A DNA stretch of 64,000 bases, taken from contig CANLXA010000004.1 in the NCBI GenBank assembly GCA_947494975.1, positions 467,001 to 531,000 on the forward strand, given 5' to 3'. Shown here one piece after another: positions 42,626 to 50,317 of this stretch. Below the pieces are notes generated by a model. It was not told the origin of the DNA. It made no database searches and saw only the letters and a list, made by a program, of their open reading frames with translations. Positions within the stretch are counted from its first letter, which is position 1, and each line of letters opens with the position of its first letter. Both the position numbers and the translations under genes were made by a program. Source of the DNA: an uncultured Roseicyclus sp. Lineage in GTDB: Bacteria > Pseudomonadota > Alphaproteobacteria > Rhodobacterales > Rhodobacteraceae.

Positions 42626-42645
42626 GATCTGGTGCTCGGTGGATC

Positions 42646-42771
42646 TCAGCCCTGGCGGGCTTTGAACCGGCGCTGCGTCTTGTTGATCACATAGACGCGG
42701 CCCTTACGGCGCACAACGCGGCAATCGCGATGGCGATTCTTGAGCGAGCGGAGCGAGTTCTTGACCTTCAT
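42646..42771 (-). CDS. rpmJ: 50S ribosomal protein L36 (zinc-free type)
   Basis: A 41-residue basic protein beginning [17 protein letters not shown] and ending [11 protein letters not shown], a typical L36 with the [14 protein letters not shown] core. Only one cysteine remains of the four-ligand zinc ribbon of the short type, so this is the longer, zinc-independent paralogue. It is monocistronic and ends at a strong terminator. Too short to be listed among long frames; found by reading the minus strand. Confidence 0.95.
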   Translation of the reverse strand: MKVKNSLRSLKNRHRDCRVVRRKGRVYVINKTQRRFKARQG

Positions 42772-42910
42772 GGGTCTTCTCCTTCATCGCGGCGCGTCAT
42801 TTGCGCCTGGTTGATCCATGAACGCGTCGGGCGCGTCCGGCGAATATTTCGGGCCCGTGACCGGGCTTGCTGTCGGAACCGCCGCTGCGCGGCGACCCTG
42901 TCGCTCCGAC

Positions 42911-42928
42911 ATTTTGCGGACGCAAAAT
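42911..42928. other. perfect palindrome next to the tRNA 3' end
   Basis: ATTTTGCG, GA, CGCAAAAT: an 8-bp inverted repeat with a 2-nt spacer, 7 nt beyond the CCA end of tRNA-Val. It could be a processing or termination hairpin, but no T run follows. Confidence 0.5.
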
Positions 42929-42934
42929 ATCGGT

Positions 42935-43009
42935 TGGTGGGCGATACTGGGATCGAACCAGTGACCCCTTCGATGTCAACGAAGTGCTCTACCGCTGAGC
43001 TAATCGCCC
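42935..43009 (-). tRNA. tRNA-Val (anticodon GAC)
   Basis: A 75-nt cloverleaf including an encoded CCA: acceptor GGGCGAT pairs with ATCGCCC, D arm TAGCTCAGCGGTAGAGC, anticodon loop TTGACAT (GAC, valine), T arm GGTTCGATCC. On the minus strand. This gene is separated from rpmJ by about 160 nt. Confidence 0.95.
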
Positions 43010-43191
43010 GTATTGCCCCTTTGGCCCGTCCGATCCACATTCCGGACCCTGCCAAACGGCCATAGGTCCAGAACGCGGGGGCCGCGTGGGTGAGCGGTCG
43101 TATAAAAGGAGTCCCCCCTACGCGCAAGGGCTTTTGGCCGACACAAAAAACCGGCTATATCGTAATGTATCATTTCGTGGTCGGAGCGCCA

Positions 43192-44049
43192 ATGCACCCC
43201 GCTTTTCGTCTGGATCTGCCGCGCGAGCTTACCAGCTCGGTCATCGTGGCCTCGCCCCATTCCGGGCGCCATTACCCCCCCTCGTTTCTGCGGGCCTCGG
43301 TGCTGGATGAGCGTATGATCCGCTCATCGGAGGATGCATTCATTGACCGTCTGGTGGCTGCGGCGCCGTCCCTGGGCGCGCCGCTTCTGACGGCGGAATG
43401 GCCGCGCGCCTATCTGGACCTGAACCGGTCCTCCGATGAGCTGGACCCCGGGGTGATCGACGGTGTGGGCCGGGTGGTGCAGACGCCACGGATCAATTCG
43501 GGCCTCGGCGTTGTGCCGCGCGTCGTGGCCAATGGGCGCGCGATCTATCGCGGCAAGCTGCCCCGGGCCGAGGCGGATGCGCGGATCAAGCAGATCTGGC
43601 GGCCCTACCACGCCGAGCTGGAGAATCTGATGAGCCGTGCGAAGGCGCAGTTCGGCCAGGCGGTGCTTCTGGACTTTCACTCGATGCCCCATGAGGCGCT
43701 GGATACGGTCGCGCGGCCCGGTACGCCGCGCCCGCAAGTGGTGCTGGGGGATCGGTTCGGGGCCTCGGCCGGAAGCGAGATCGTCGATGTTCTGGAAGAC
43801 GGATTTCTGCAGGCCGGCCTCGTCGTGAGCCGCAATGCGCCCTTTGCGGGGGCATATATCACGCAGCGCTACGGCCGCCCGACGATCGGGTTTCACGCGG
43901 TGCAGGTCGAGATCGACCGGAGGCTTTACATGGATGAGCGCACCGTGCGGCCCAATGCGGCCTTCGAGGAGACCAAGCGGATCATCAGCCAGGTTCTGGC
44001 CCGCGTGATCGGCGCGCTGCCCGGGCGTGTGCCGTTGGCAGCGGAGTAG
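43192..44049 (+). CDS. N-formylglutamate amidohydrolase family protein
   Basis: A 285-residue metallohydrolase of the family that splits N-formylglutamate to formate and glutamate in histidine degradation. Motifs: SPHSGRHYP (about 21-29), DLNRSSDELDP, and DFHSMPH (about 159-165), which contribute metal ligands. The start MHPAF is chosen for GGAG at 5-nt spacing; ATGs 27 nt and longer upstream lack ribosome sites. No other hut genes are nearby, so the physiological substrate is open. Confidence 0.88.
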   Translation: MHPAFRLDLPRELTSSVIVASPHSGRHYPPSFLRASVLDERMIRSSEDAFIDRLVAAAPSLGAPLLTAEWPRAYLDLNRSSDELDPGVIDGVGRVVQTPRINSGLGVVPRVVANGRAIYRGKLPRAEADARIKQIWRPYHAELENLMSRAKAQFGQAVLLDFHSMPHEALDTVARPGTPRPQVVLGDRFGASAGSEIVDVLEDGFLQAGLVVSRNAPFAGAYITQRYGRPTIGFHAVQVEIDRRLYMDERTVRPNAAFEETKRIISQVLARVIGALPGRVPLAAE

Positions 44050-44056
44050 GATTGGA

Positions 44057-44103
44057 GGGGTGGGAGGGCCCGCCCTCCCACCCCTTTTGGGGGCGCTGCC
44101 CCC
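44057..44103 (+). terminator. strong terminator plus second hairpin, possibly a REP-like element
   Basis: GGGGTGGGAGGGC, CC, GCCCTCCCACCCC: a 13-bp perfect stem followed by TTTT, right after the amidohydrolase gene. A second hairpin, GGGGGC-GCT-GCCCCC, follows at 44089-44103, and CCCCGGGTATTTGAAACC after it. I recall similar strings as dispersed intergenic elements in Roseobacter genomes. Confidence 0.75.
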
Positions 44104-44159
44104 TTGCCCCCCCCGGGTATTTGAAACCAGTGGAAGATAGGGGGTGGCCGGGGCGGTGG

Positions 44160-45413
44160 TTAGCGCAGGGCGCGGCCCTTGAGGATCGCATCGGCGCCGA
44201 ACCGTTCGCGGATCGCATCCGTGGCGCGCTCGGCCTTGAGGCGGGCGGCCTCCTGCGGGTCCAGCAGGTTGCCTTCCCGGTCGGCCTGATCGGCGGGGAT
44301 GAGATCGGCCACGCCGACGCCCAGAAGCCGGTAGGGCGAGGGGTGGTCCATCCGGTCGAAGAGCGCGCGGGCGGTGTTGTAGATCCGGTCCGCGGTTTGC
44401 GTGGCATCAGGCAGGGTCGTGCGGCGGGTGATCAGCTTGAAATCGGCGCGTTTGAGTTTCAGCGTCACCGTGCGCCCGGCGATGCCCTTGGCCTTCAGGC
44501 GCCCGGCGACCTTTTCGGACATGCGCCAGATATGACCGTCGAGCAGATCGACACTGTCGATGTCGTCGTGAAAGGTCGTCTCGTTCGAGATGCCCTTGAC
44601 GGCGCGGTCGCGTTTGACGGAGCGGTGATCTTCGCCGCGGGCCAGATGCCAGAGCCGTTCGCCCATGGAGCCGAAGCGGTCATGGAGCGCCTCCCGTTCC
44701 CACCGTTGCAGATCCGAAAAGGTCTGAATGCCGGCCTTGTTGAGAGACGCCTGCCCAACGGCGCCGATGCCCCAGATCAGGCGCACGGGCTTGTCGGAGA
44801 GGAAATCCAGCGTTTCCGCCGCGCCAATGACCGAGAACCCGCGGGGTTTGTCGAGATCCGACGCAATCTTGGCGAGGAACTTGTTGTGGCTGAGCCCGAT
44901 GGAGCCGGTGATCCCGATCTCCTCCCGCATCCGTTTCACCAGCCGGGCCAGCATGACGGCGGGGGGGCGGCCATGGGCCCGCGCGGTGCCGGTGAGATCG
45001 AGGAACGCTTCGTCCAGCGATAGCGGTTCGATCGAAGGTGTCATCTCCTCCATCATCTGGCGGATCTGTTTGGAGACCTCCACATAGGTGTCCATCCGGC
45101 CCCGCACGACAACGGCCTCCGGGCAGAGCTTGAGGGCCTGGAACATCGGCATGGCCGAGCGCACGCCCTTGATGCGCGCGATGTAGCAGGCGGTGGAGAC
45201 AACGCCGCGCCGCCCGCCGCCGATGATCACGGGTTTGTCCCGCAGCTCCGGATTGTCGCGCTTTTCGACGCTGGCGTAGAAGGCGTCGCAGTCCATGTGG
45301 GCGATGGACAGATCGAACAGTTCGGGATGCGAGGTGACACGCGGCGACCGGCAGGCCGGGCAGCGGCGGCCTTCGTCAAACATCTCCAGACAATCGCGGC
45401 ACAGGGCGGGCAT
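44160..45413 (-). CDS. dinB: DNA polymerase IV with N-terminal zinc ribbon
   Basis: A 417-residue Y-family translesion polymerase. The catalytic motifs AHMDCDAFYASVE (Asp41, Asp43) and LSLDEAFLDLTG (Asp134, Glu135) are intact, along with the little-finger region. The first 30 residues add a CxxC...CxxC ribbon (C5, C8, C18, C21), an extension I recall from alphaproteobacterial DinB proteins. The likely role is SOS-linked lesion bypass; the C-terminus ends in GRALR without an obvious clamp-binding motif. Divergent from the DUF6958 gene. Confidence 0.94.
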   Translation of the reverse strand: MPALCRDCLEMFDEGRRCPACRSPRVTSHPELFDLSIAHMDCDAFYASVEKRDNPELRDKPVIIGGGRRGVVSTACYIARIKGVRSAMPMFQALKLCPEAVVVRGRMDTYVEVSKQIRQMMEEMTPSIEPLSLDEAFLDLTGTARAHGRPPAVMLARLVKRMREEIGITGSIGLSHNKFLAKIASDLDKPRGFSVIGAAETLDFLSDKPVRLIWGIGAVGQASLNKAGIQTFSDLQRWEREALHDRFGSMGERLWHLARGEDHRSVKRDRAVKGISNETTFHDDIDSVDLLDGHIWRMSEKVAGRLKAKGIAGRTVTLKLKRADFKLITRRTTLPDATQTADRIYNTARALFDRMDHPSPYRLLGVGVADLIPADQADREGNLLDPQEAARLKAERATDAIRERFGADAILKGRALR

Positions 45414-45502
45414 GGGCGAAGGATACGCCTATTCGGCGGGCACCAAAAGGTCGGGCTGAATGCTGCTGCCGGATTCGGTATGGCTTTGGAAGGAGGAGAT
45501 GG

Positions 45503-45814
45503 ATGGCCAAGGATGAGATTGAGCGGGTTGCCTGCCGCACGCCGGTGGAGGGCCGGGACGGCACGAGCAACATTCCCGTCTGGAAGTTCGATCTTTTGCG
45601 GGCTGCGATCCTGAAGGTTGTCGGGGCGGCGGGCCCGGAAGGGATGCTGAACAAGGATCTGCGCGATGCGGTGGCCGCGGAGATATCGCCCGAGGATCTG
45701 GAGCGGTTGGGCAAGCTTGGCTGGCACGTCGTGACGGTGAAGCTGGAGCTGGAAGTGCGGGGAGAGATCGCCCGGATGGACGGGAAGGGGCCGCTACGGA
45801 TCCGGCTGGCCTAG
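45503..45814 (+). CDS. DUF6958-like protein
   Basis: A 103-residue protein. The arrangement of SRTPVEG-like CRTPVEGRDGTSNI..WKFDLLRAAILKVV, then LGWHVVTVKLELEVRGEIARMDGKGPLRIRL, agrees with the DUF6958 family as I recall it, small winged-helix-like proteins of unknown role. GGAGGAG precedes the ATG at 5 nt. It converges with the acetyltransferase gene, overlapping by 21 nt. Confidence 0.7.
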   Translation: MAKDEIERVACRTPVEGRDGTSNIPVWKFDLLRAAILKVVGAAGPEGMLNKDLRDAVAAEISPEDLERLGKLGWHVVTVKLELEVRGEIARMDGKGPLRIRLA

Positions 45815-46261
45815 GGGCTTTTCCATGTAGACGCGGTTGAGGCCCCGTTCGGTGACGCGGTGGGTGATGGTGAAGCCCGCGCGTTGATAGAGCGCGATGT
45901 TGGCGGCCATTTTCTCGTGGGTATAGAGGCGCAACCGGTCGAAGCCGGACTGCCGGGCGCGGGTCTCGGCCAGCCGCATCAGTTGCGCCCCATGGCCTTT
46001 GCCCTGCGCGTCGGGCGCGACGGCGACGTTGTCGAGCAGCATCGCATCGGGCAGGGGGATCAGAACAAGGATCGCCTCGATCCTGCCCTGGCCCTCCAGA
46101 ACCGTGACCTGCCCGGCCGCAATCGCCTGGGCGTGATCATCCATCATCGGGCCGGGCCTGGCGCCGATCACCGAAATCCACGGTTGGTAGGCGGCCTGTA
46201 TCACCGCCTCGACCGAGGAGAGGTCGTTTGGGGTTGCGGGGCGGAGGTGCGGTGACGTCAT
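45794..46261 (-). CDS. GNAT-family N-acetyltransferase
   Basis: A 155-residue GNAT enzyme. Motif A is AVAPDAQGKGHGAQLMRLAE (QGKGHG acetyl-CoA loop), preceded by the strand LLDNVAV and followed by LYTHEKMAANIALYQRAGF. The acceptor is unknown. Its 3' end overlaps the convergent DUF6958 gene. It is unrelated to the two other GNAT genes in the window beyond the fold. Confidence 0.88.
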   Translation of the reverse strand: MTSPHLRPATPNDLSSVEAVIQAAYQPWISVIGARPGPMMDDHAQAIAAGQVTVLEGQGRIEAILVLIPLPDAMLLDNVAVAPDAQGKGHGAQLMRLAETRARQSGFDRLRLYTHEKMAANIALYQRAGFTITHRVTERGLNRVYMEKPLGQPDP

Positions 46262-46385
46262 GAAACCCCTGAACTGGGAGTGGAGCTACGGAATTCCCCC
46301 GTCGATTAGGGGTGGAGTCAAGGGCGCATAGGCCGCATATCGTGTGCATATGAAGCTAGAAGACCAATTCAGAGGTATATTAGCC

Positions 46386-47264
46386 ATGCTTGAAGACCTG
46401 ATCGGGGGCGGCGGAGTCATCCTTGCCATCGCCCTATTCATCATCCTTTGCATCTACCTGGGCATTCGGATCGTCCCGCAATCCGAAAAGCACGTGGTGG
46501 AGCGGTTCGGGCGCCTGCGCTCGGTTCTCGGGCCGGGGATCAACCTGATCGTGCCGTTCCTCGACCGGGTGGCGCACAAGGTGTCCGTGTTGGAACGTCA
46601 GTTGCCCAACGCCGAGCAGGACGCGATCACCAAGGACAACGTGCTGGTCAAGATCGACACCTCGGTCTTCTACCGTATTCTTGAGCCCGAAAAGACTGTC
46701 TACCGGATCCGCGACGTGGACGGCGCCATTGCCACCACCGTGGCCGGGATCGTCCGGGCCGAGATGGGCAAGATGGACCTGGATGAGGTGCAATCGAACC
46801 GCGCCGCCCTGATCGGGCAGATCAAGAACCAGGTTGAAAGCGCGGTGGACGATTGGGGGATCGAGGTGACACGCGCCGAAATCCTCGATGTGAACCTCGA
46901 CCAGGCGACCCGCGATGCGATGTTGCAGCAGCTCAACGCGGAGCGCGAACGCCGCGCCGCGGTGACGCGCGCCGAAGGTCAGCGCCGCGCGGTCGAGCTG
47001 CAATCGGATGCGGAGCTCTATGCCGCCCGGCAGGAAGCCGAGGCGCGCCGCGTGACCGCCGATGCCGAGGCTTATGCCACGGGCGTGGTGGCCGAGGCCA
47101 TTGCCAAGGGTGGCCTGGAAGCGGTGCAATACAACATCGCGCTGGAGCAGGTGAAGGGCATTTCCGCCATGGCAGCGGGTCAGGGCAATTCCACCATTAT
47201 CGTGCCGGCCGATGCGGCCGATGCCTTCGGCAAGGCCTTCCAGATGCTGAAAGGGCGGGTCTGA
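46386..47264 (+). CDS. SPFH/stomatin-family membrane protein (QmcA-like)
   Basis: A 292-residue protein with one N-terminal membrane helix (about 8-28), then an SPFH domain (IVPQSEKHVVERFGRLRSVLGPGINLIVPF) and a coiled coil with DAELYAARQEAEARRVTADAEAYATGVVAEA typical of stomatin-like proteins. It assembles membrane microdomains, often with NfeD proteases as partner, here the next gene. The start is uncertain: I prefer ATG 46386 (AGAGG 10 nt upstream); an ATG or GTG 36-42 nt earlier is in frame. Confidence 0.92.
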   Translation: MLEDLIGGGGVILAIALFIILCIYLGIRIVPQSEKHVVERFGRLRSVLGPGINLIVPFLDRVAHKVSVLERQLPNAEQDAITKDNVLVKIDTSVFYRILEPEKTVYRIRDVDGAIATTVAGIVRAEMGKMDLDEVQSNRAALIGQIKNQVESAVDDWGIEVTRAEILDVNLDQATRDAMLQQLNAERERRAAVTRAEGQRRAVELQSDAELYAARQEAEARRVTADAEAYATGVVAEAIAKGGLEAVQYNIALEQVKGISAMAAGQGNSTIIVPADAADAFGKAFQMLKGRV

Positions 47265-47542
47265 TGGATCCGCTCTGGGCGCAATGGTGGGTGTGGGGGA
47301 TCGCCGCCGTCACGCTTGGGGTGGGCGAGGTTCTGCTTCCCTCCTACGTGCTTCTGGGCTTCGGGATCGGGGCCGGTCTGGTGGCGATCCTGCTGCTGAT
47401 CGGGGTACCGGTCGCGGCGTCCTGGACGGTTCTGGCCCTGGTCTTTGCAATCGCGTCGTTGGCGTCCTGGCTGGCGCTGCGGCGCTGGCTCGGCGTGCAT
47501 CATGGCCAGGTGAAAACCTTCGACCACGATATCAATGACTAA
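47264..47542 (+). CDS. NfeD-like membrane protein (short type)
   Basis: A 92-residue protein, three membrane helices and a short C-terminal end, with GVGEVLLPSYVLLGFGIGAGLVAI, similar to the short NfeD (YbbK) proteins that work with SPFH partners. The start overlaps the SPFH stop by 1 nt (TGATG), and the stop overlaps the next gene by 8 nt. The usual C-terminal OB domain is not seen here, so it is a truncated form of the family. Confidence 0.85.
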   Translation: MDPLWAQWWVWGIAAVTLGVGEVLLPSYVLLGFGIGAGLVAILLLIGVPVAASWTVLALVFAIASLASWLALRRWLGVHHGQVKTFDHDIND

Positions 47543-48326
47543 CCTGTCGGCCTATGCGCCGCTGTCCGAACGGGTGGCGGCGCTGGGGGAGGAAGATGAT
47601 CTGGCCCTCACGCCTGGCCTGTTTCCGGGCGAGCTGGCGGAGGCCGAGGCGCTGGGCAACCTCGTGATCCGGGGTCCGGGGCGTCGGTTTCTCTCCGACA
47701 GCAGCCTGCCCGACCTGCCGTTCGAAGTGACGGATATGAGCCTTGGCCATGATTGGTATGCCGAGGCGGAGACCTATCGCCGGATCGGCCTCTGGCTGTT
47801 TCATCTGCTGTTCTCGGGCCGCGACTTTGCGGGGCTGACCCTCGGCCACCCCGACAGTCGTTTCGCCGAGCTATGGGTTCTGCTTACGCGCCCGGACCTG
47901 CCCCGCTCGGGCCTGCTGCACGCCTCCGGCCCGCTGAGATACGAGCGCTACGACTACGTCCCCACACCGGTTGTGCGCCACCCGTTCTGCGCCCCACCGA
48001 TGGGAGAGCCTGAACGCCTCGACCCCGAGGATCGGCCCATGTTTCGCTTGGGCTGGTCGGTGCCGGGCGAGCGCTACACGGGCCGGACGGAGAGTGCGGA
48101 TCAGGTGATCCTGTCGGTGACGCCGGAAGGCCTTTGCGCGCTGGCCGGGCTGTTTCTCGATTTTGCGGCCCCGCGCAACGACGTGGTGGAGATCAACATG
48201 GAACCTCCATTTGTGGGCTTTGCGGCGACCCAGCCATTGAGCCTCGAGGCGCGGTTCTGGTTGCCGGGAAGTTTCGGGTTCTATGCCGACACGCTGGATC
48301 AGATGAGTTTTGAGGGCATGGCCTAG
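47535..48326 (+). CDS. hypothetical protein, soluble
   Basis: A 263-residue protein with no membrane segment or signal peptide. Features: DLALTPGLFPGELAEAEALGNLVIRGPGRRFLSDSSLPDLPFEV near the start, and CALAGLFLDFAAPRNDVVEINMEPPFVGFAATQPLSLEARFWLPGSFGFYADTLDQ at the end. I recognise no family. The 8-nt overlap with the NfeD-like gene puts it in the same operon. It converges with pyrF across a short hairpin. Confidence 0.75.
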   Translation: MTNLSAYAPLSERVAALGEEDDLALTPGLFPGELAEAEALGNLVIRGPGRRFLSDSSLPDLPFEVTDMSLGHDWYAEAETYRRIGLWLFHLLFSGRDFAGLTLGHPDSRFAELWVLLTRPDLPRSGLLHASGPLRYERYDYVPTPVVRHPFCAPPMGEPERLDPEDRPMFRLGWSVPGERYTGRTESADQVILSVTPEGLCALAGLFLDFAAPRNDVVEINMEPPFVGFAATQPLSLEARFWLPGSFGFYADTLDQMSFEGMA

Positions 48327-48334
48327 GCAGCGTT

Positions 48335-48357
48335 ACTGCTGGCCAGAGGCCAGTAGT
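48335..48357. terminator. bidirectional hairpin between convergent genes
   Basis: ACTGCTGGCC, AGA, GGCCAGTAGT: a 10-bp stem with one mismatch in the 47-nt spacer between the hypothetical gene and pyrF. No T run; factor-independent termination is uncertain. Confidence 0.45.
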
Positions 48358-48373
48358 CGGGTGCGCCCACCTG

Positions 48374-49063
48374 TCAGGGCAATTCCGAGATCACCATCTC
48401 CGCCGCCGCCCGCGGATCCTCGTGCTGCCAGATCGGGCGGCCCACTACAATATGGTCGGCGCCGTCGCTGATGGCCTGGCGCGGCGTGGCGACGCGTTTT
48501 TGGTCGTTCGGGGCAGCGCCCGCGGGCCGGACACCGGGCGTGACGATGAGGCGGCCCGCGGCCTCGGGCAAGGCGCGGATCATCGCGGCTTCGTGGGGCG
48601 AGGCGATGACGCCGTCGGCCCCGGCGTCAAAGGCGCGCCCGGCGCGCTCCACCACCAGATCGGGGATCGCGCCGTCGCGGATCAGGCAGTCGTCGAGATC
48701 CTCCCGGTCGAGCGAGGTGAGTACGGTGACGGCAAGGATCCTGGTCTGGCTGCCTGCGGCACCTTCCTTGGCGGCGCGGACCACATGGGGATCGCCGTGC
48801 ACCGTCAGGAAATCGAGGTTGAACTGGGCCAGGCCGCGCACGGCGGCCTCCACCGTCGCGCTGATATCGAACAGTTTCATGTCGAGAAAGATGCGTTTGC
48901 CGTGGTCCTGCTTGAGCTCATTGGCCAGGGCGAGGCCCCCGCCGGTCAGCATTCCGAGCCCGATCTTGTAGAACGACACGGCATCACCGATGCGATCCGC
49001 GAGGGCCAGGCCCTGCACCACGTTCGGCACATCCAGTGCCACGATCAGACGGTCGTCAGACAT
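48374..49063 (-). CDS. pyrF: orotidine 5'-phosphate decarboxylase
   Basis: A 229-residue TIM-barrel enzyme of UMP synthesis. Motif DMKLFDI holds Asp61, Lys63 and Asp66, the charge network that acts on the substrate carboxylate. The next residue is Ser68 where most family members have Pro (DIP). VTPGVRP and VGRPIWQHEDPRAAA bind the phosphate. Length and fold are normal. A small gene follows upstream on the same strand. Confidence 0.95.
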   Translation of the reverse strand: MSDDRLIVALDVPNVVQGLALADRIGDAVSFYKIGLGMLTGGGLALANELKQDHGKRIFLDMKLFDISATVEAAVRGLAQFNLDFLTVHGDPHVVRAAKEGAAGSQTRILAVTVLTSLDREDLDDCLIRDGAIPDLVVERAGRAFDAGADGVIASPHEAAMIRALPEAAGRLIVTPGVRPAGAAPNDQKRVATPRQAISDGADHIVVGRPIWQHEDPRAAAEMVISELP

Positions 49064-49129
49064 TGCGCTTCCCCTTTTTCCAGCCGCGCCCTGATTAGGG
49101 GCGCTGGTGGGGGAAGTCCATCTTGGCCC

Positions 49130-49318
49130 TTAGCCCGCGGAGAGCGCCGCATCGCGCAGGCCGGTTGCGATCCGCTTGAATTCGGCTGTCGTGGGGCCGC
49201 GCCAGAGGATCGGACGGCGGTGAATGCCACGGGCATCCACAATCTGCGCCTCGGCCCGAAAGGCGGCGGCGATGGGGTCATAGGCGACACGATGCAGGCT
49301 GAGGCATGGGGTCGACAT
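49130..49318 (-). CDS. small hypothetical protein upstream of pyrF
   Basis: A 62-residue basic protein (LHRVAYDPIAAAFRAEAQIVDARGIHRRPILWRGPTTAEFKRIATGLRDAA) preceded by GGAG at 8 nt. It lies 66 nt upstream of pyrF on the same strand, so may be cotranscribed. No known domain; similar small genes occur near pyrF in Rhodobacterales as I recall. Moderate certainty because of size. Confidence 0.55.
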   Translation of the reverse strand: MSTPCLSLHRVAYDPIAAAFRAEAQIVDARGIHRRPILWRGPTTAEFKRIATGLRDAALSAG

Positions 49319-49621
49319 GGGCTTTACTCCGTTTCTTAGGCCGTGTGGCTACCATCTGTGGGGGTTATGTCGGAATACAACTCAACATGTCGAGATCAGG
49401 TTCCCCTTACCTGCATGCCCAAAAAGTGGCCCGGACTGCTCAACACCAAAAAAGCAGTCCGAGCCGACGCGCACAGAAATACGCGTGCGCGTATCTTGGG
49501 GGAGGGCCACGCCCTGAAGGGGGAGGGAGGCGTGGCCAGGGACAATACTCTGCGTCCCATGCCTTAGGATGTGGGGAGGCAGGCGGGCCCTTTCGCGGGG
49601 AAAACCCGGCGGGTCTTCCCG
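49319..49621. other. 303-nt intergenic region with three perfect inverted repeats
   Basis: No gene seen. It holds CGGACTGCT...AGCAGTCCG (49432-49461, 9-bp stems), ATACGCG-TG-CGCGTAT (49479-49494) and GGCCACGCC...GGCGTGGCC (49505-49537, 9-bp stems), all within about 106 nt. This density of perfect hairpins is not explained by either flanking gene, and none has a T run. A structured RNA, an attenuator or a mobile-element relic are options. Confidence 0.6.
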
Positions 49622-50245
49622 TCAGGGCCCAAGCGGGAAGGTGCGCGACGAGATGTTGAGGTCCCCCCAATCCGCCTGCGGGATGGGCACGGCGGGGGCG
49701 CGGGCATCGAACAGGGTCCAGGCGGTGCCGTCGAAATCCAAGCGTGCGGGATGGCAGATCAGCGGCGCGGCGGACCGGGCGCGCAGCGTGACGATCTGCC
49801 GGTCGCGGATCGCCTCGGCCAGCGCGATGACGTAGGGATCTGTCGCGACCGGGGCCGACCGGGCGGTGATGGTGGCGGCCATCGCCTCATGGGCAAGGCG
49901 GGACCGGTCCGGCAGGCTCTCGGCCAGCTTGGCGCGGGCGATGTGAAACTCATCGATCATCCCCAATGCCTGCACCGCCGGGCTGGGCGTGGCCAGTTGA
50001 ACAGCCATCGCGCGCGCTTCGCCATCGGTCAGGCCGGTCAGCCGGGTGCGGTAATTGAACCCCAGCTCGATCCCGCCCTGATTGCCCTGATGCACGATGA
50101 TTGGCAGGCCGGCTTCGGTCATGGCATCGACGTCGCGCAGGATCGTCCTGGGCGCGCATTCCAGCTCTGCCGCCAATTGTCCGGCCGTCCGCCGCCCCCG
50201 GTTTTGCAGGATCAGCAGGATACGGAGAAGACGAGAGGCGCGCAT
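49622..50245 (-). CDS. YafY/DeoR-type HTH transcriptional regulator with short WYL-like domain
   Basis: A 207-residue regulator. The N-terminal HTH_11 domain is SRLLRILLILQNRGRRTAGQLAAELECAPRTILRDVDAMTEAGLP, followed by GGIELGFNYRTRLTGLTDGEARAM. The C-terminal part is shorter than full WYL regulators and has RDRQIVTLRARSAAPLICHPARLDF. It is divergent from an SRPBCC gene with a palindrome in between that fits as its operator. It probably senses a small ligand; direction of regulation is not known. Confidence 0.85.
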   Translation of the reverse strand: MRASRLLRILLILQNRGRRTAGQLAAELECAPRTILRDVDAMTEAGLPIIVHQGNQGGIELGFNYRTRLTGLTDGEARAMAVQLATPSPAVQALGMIDEFHIARAKLAESLPDRSRLAHEAMAATITARSAPVATDPYVIALAEAIRDRQIVTLRARSAAPLICHPARLDFDGTAWTLFDARAPAVPIPQADWGDLNISSRTFPLGP

Positions 50246-50258
50246 GGCCCCGATTTAA

Positions 50259-50279
50259 ACATGACAGAAGATGTCATGT
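50259..50279. promoter_or_regulatory. operator palindrome between regulator and SRPBCC gene
   Basis: ACATGACA, 5-nt spacer GAAGA, TGTCATGT: a perfect 8-bp inverted repeat. It lies 14 nt upstream of the regulator start and 39 nt upstream of the SRPBCC start, placed to control both. The half-site ATGACA is the kind of sequence I associate with YafY-type repressors in Alphaproteobacteria. Confidence 0.75.
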
Positions 50280-50317
50280 AAGGGGCGATAGGGAGGGCGT
50301 GATGCATCGGAGGACCT

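Noticed and set aside
42841-42934. Possible attachment site at tRNA-Val
   Set aside because: No integrase gene and no partial duplicate of the tRNA 3' end visible in the window.
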